Assembly: GCA_902478605.1 (NCBI GenBank)
Contig: CABSLQ010000108.1
Coordinates: 1 to 5,253 of the forward strand
Direction of reading: 5' to 3'
From: an uncultured Oscillospiraceae bacterium
Lineage (GTDB): Bacteria > Bacillota > Clostridia > Oscillospirales > Acutalibacteraceae
Length of the DNA: 5,253 bases
The notes beneath the pieces were generated by a model that was given only the letters and a program-made list of their open reading frames with translations, did no database searches and was not told the DNA's origin. How positions within the stretch are numbered: position 1 is the first letter of the stretch; every line of letters begins with the position of its first letter. The position numbers and the translations under genes were made by a program. Positions 4,037 through 5,253 of the stretch are shown one piece after another.

Positions 4037-5253
4037 TCAGGCGCTCATCTGCTTGTAGGCTTTCAGCTCCGGCAGCGGCAGATAGGTAAAGGTGGTCTTG
4101 GCGTGGGCCTCGCGGCTGATCCCCTCCAGCGTGGCGATCATGCCTTCCACCGTAGAACGGGCGGGATCTTCCTCCGCCAGACTGTCTTTTAGCTGCTCGG
4201 CTGCGTCGTAAACGGCCAGCAGGCCGCTGCGCAGGGCGATCAAGGCCAGCCCCGGGCTGTCGGCACTGTCGAATTCGTCCCGACACTGATAAGCCCGGGC
4301 CAGCAGCTCGTCCAGCTTGTCGCCCAGCGGGTTCTCGGTCAAACGGGTGATCGCCTCTTCAACAATTTCCCGGTCTTCCGGCTTATCCCATAGGTAGTTG
4401 ACGAGGGCCTTCATGTCCTGCGGCTGGACGGTATCCCGGCCAGCCAGCCAGGCTTCCGCCTGCACGACAAGTCCAAAGTTGAAGTATTTGCGATCCGTAA
4501 CGGAGATTTCTTTGCGGCGCAGTTCACACAGGATGTTGTCGGCAAACTCGTTGATGCTGCCCGGGATTTTTACCGCCCTGACCTCTTCCTGCATTTGGTA
4601 TAATTCATCCAACGATATTTCCTTACCGGAAATCCGTTCAAAACCATCCGGGACGAAATTCGCCGGATCCTGTTTCATGGCAAGAATCCTCATGCGGTTA
4701 GCTTTGTCCTCCACATAGCGGGTGCAAACCTTGAAGTCGAAGCGGTCGTACAGCGCCCGCAGCGATTTTTCCTCCGGGTTGTGGAAGTTGGGAATTTCGT
4801 TGGAAGCGGCAAAGAAGCTGATGACGGGAATGGACACGGAAACGCCTTCGTTGGTATAGGCGCGCTCGTTCAGGGCTTTCAGCAGGCTGTTAAGCACCCC
4901 GTCGTTGGCCTTGAAGATTTCGTCAAGGAAACAGATATGGCTTTCCGGTATCTTGTTTGCTGTCACCATTTCCGGCATACCGCTGTGCAGTTCGATCAGG
5001 CATCTGCGATAGGATTCCATTCTCTTTTGCAGTTCGCCGGCCGCCACTAAAAAGTTTCCAGTGTCTGTGTCTTTTGCGGCATCCTCCAGCAGCCGCTTCA
5101 AATATCCCACCATTTTCTGATACCCTTCATCTTTTTCCAGGACAGAGCGGGAAACATGGCCGGGGATGATGCTGGCTAAATCCAGCCGCCCGAAAAGATG
5201 CTCCTGATCCGTCCCCTTGCTCATGAGGATGTCGAATTGTTTGGCGCCCGTGA
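4037..5253 (-). CDS. MoxR/RavA-class AAA+ ATPase, partial (N-terminus outside window)
   Basis: 405 codons are visible and the frame is open to the window edge; the ATG at 5224 is internal, because the preceding residues TGAKQFDIL already belong to the RavA-type block (ending in LM at the Met). Counting from that Met: FGRLDL at 11-16; Walker B FLDEIFKANDGVLNSLLKALNER at 99-121; sensor 1 FFAASNEIP at 137-145; the Arg-finger region LRALYDRFDF at 155-164; then a helical C-terminal region. The Walker A loop must lie upstream, outside the window. Compared with E. coli RavA, about 60 extra, largely charged helical residues sit between FGRLDL and Walker B. Such ATPases form hexameric rings and act with VWA partners; a ViaA-like gene follows after ssb. 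The gene is first of the visible operon. The C-terminus (KAYKQMSA) shows no recognisable accessory domain. Confidence 0.88.
   Translation of the reverse strand, partial: TGAKQFDILMSKGTDQEHLFGRLDLASIIPGHVSRSVLEKDEGYQKMVGYLKRLLEDAAKDTDTGNFLVAAGELQKRMESYRRCLIELHSGMPEMVTANKIPESHICFLDEIFKANDGVLNSLLKALNERAYTNEGVSVSIPVISFFAASNEIPNFHNPEEKSLRALYDRFDFKVCTRYVEDKANRMRILAMKQDPANFVPDGFERISGKEISLDELYQMQEEVRAVKIPGSINEFADNILCELRRKEISVTDRKYFNFGLVVQAEAWLAGRDTVQPQDMKALVNYLWDKPEDREIVEEAITRLTENPLGDKLDELLARAYQCRDEFDSADSPGLALIALRSGLLAVYDAAEQLKDSLAEEDPARSTVEGMIATLEGISREAHAKTTFTYLPLPELKAYKQMSA

Noticed and set aside
3321..4058. 245-codon plus-strand open frame
   Set aside because: It is the antisense shadow of ssb and the VWA 5' end; no ribosome site or recognisable domain.
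1..5253. CRISPR arrays, tRNAs, insertion sequences, attachment sites
   Set aside because: No regularly spaced repeats, cloverleaf-like sequence, transposase or recombinase frame, or convincing direct-repeat pair was seen in this window.

Overview
The window looks like the edge of an integrative/conjugative element, or a related mobile region, from a moderately GC-rich Firmicute, most likely a Clostridia-class anaerobe. The evidence is the strong AGGAGG-type ribosome binding sites, the near-consensus TTGACA/TATAAT-type promoters, a TrbL/VirB6-like conjugation membrane protein at the left edge, and the mix of cargo genes. No tRNA, rRNA, CRISPR array, transposase or recombinase gene is visible. 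The organism call is inference from gene style only.

Left part (1-1053). The 3' part of a conjugation membrane gene ends abruptly at 302, apparently short of its usual C-terminus. A 433-bp gene-free stretch follows. It holds two near-consensus divergent promoters: one on the minus strand at 517-545 and one on the plus strand at 611-639. Each runs almost at once into an intrinsic terminator hairpin. The minus promoter would make a terminated RNA of about 94 nt with no convincing gene. The plus promoter drives an XRE-family repressor gene (736-1053) through a leader that carries its own terminator-like hairpin. An imperfect palindrome overlies the minus-strand promoter and is a candidate operator.

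Middle (1031-1868, minus strand). A compact MNT/HEPN toxin-antitoxin pair has its own promoter (1840-1868), overlapping or abutting genes (MNT antitoxin, then HEPN toxin) and its own terminator. The terminator lies inside the 3' end of the convergent XRE gene.

Right part (1880-5253, minus strand). A three-gene operon is read from right to left: a MoxR/RavA-class AAA+ ATPase (5' end outside the window), a single-stranded DNA-binding protein, and a ViaA-like von Willebrand factor A protein with an intact MIDAS metal site. RavA-type ATPases and ViaA-type VWA proteins work as pairs. The insertion of ssb between them suggests that this mobile pair acts on DNA processing, replication or transfer, which is inference. 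Single-strand SSB supply, the ATPase/VWA remodeller, the toxin-antitoxin module and the XRE switch together fit the maintenance and accessory block of a conjugative element.
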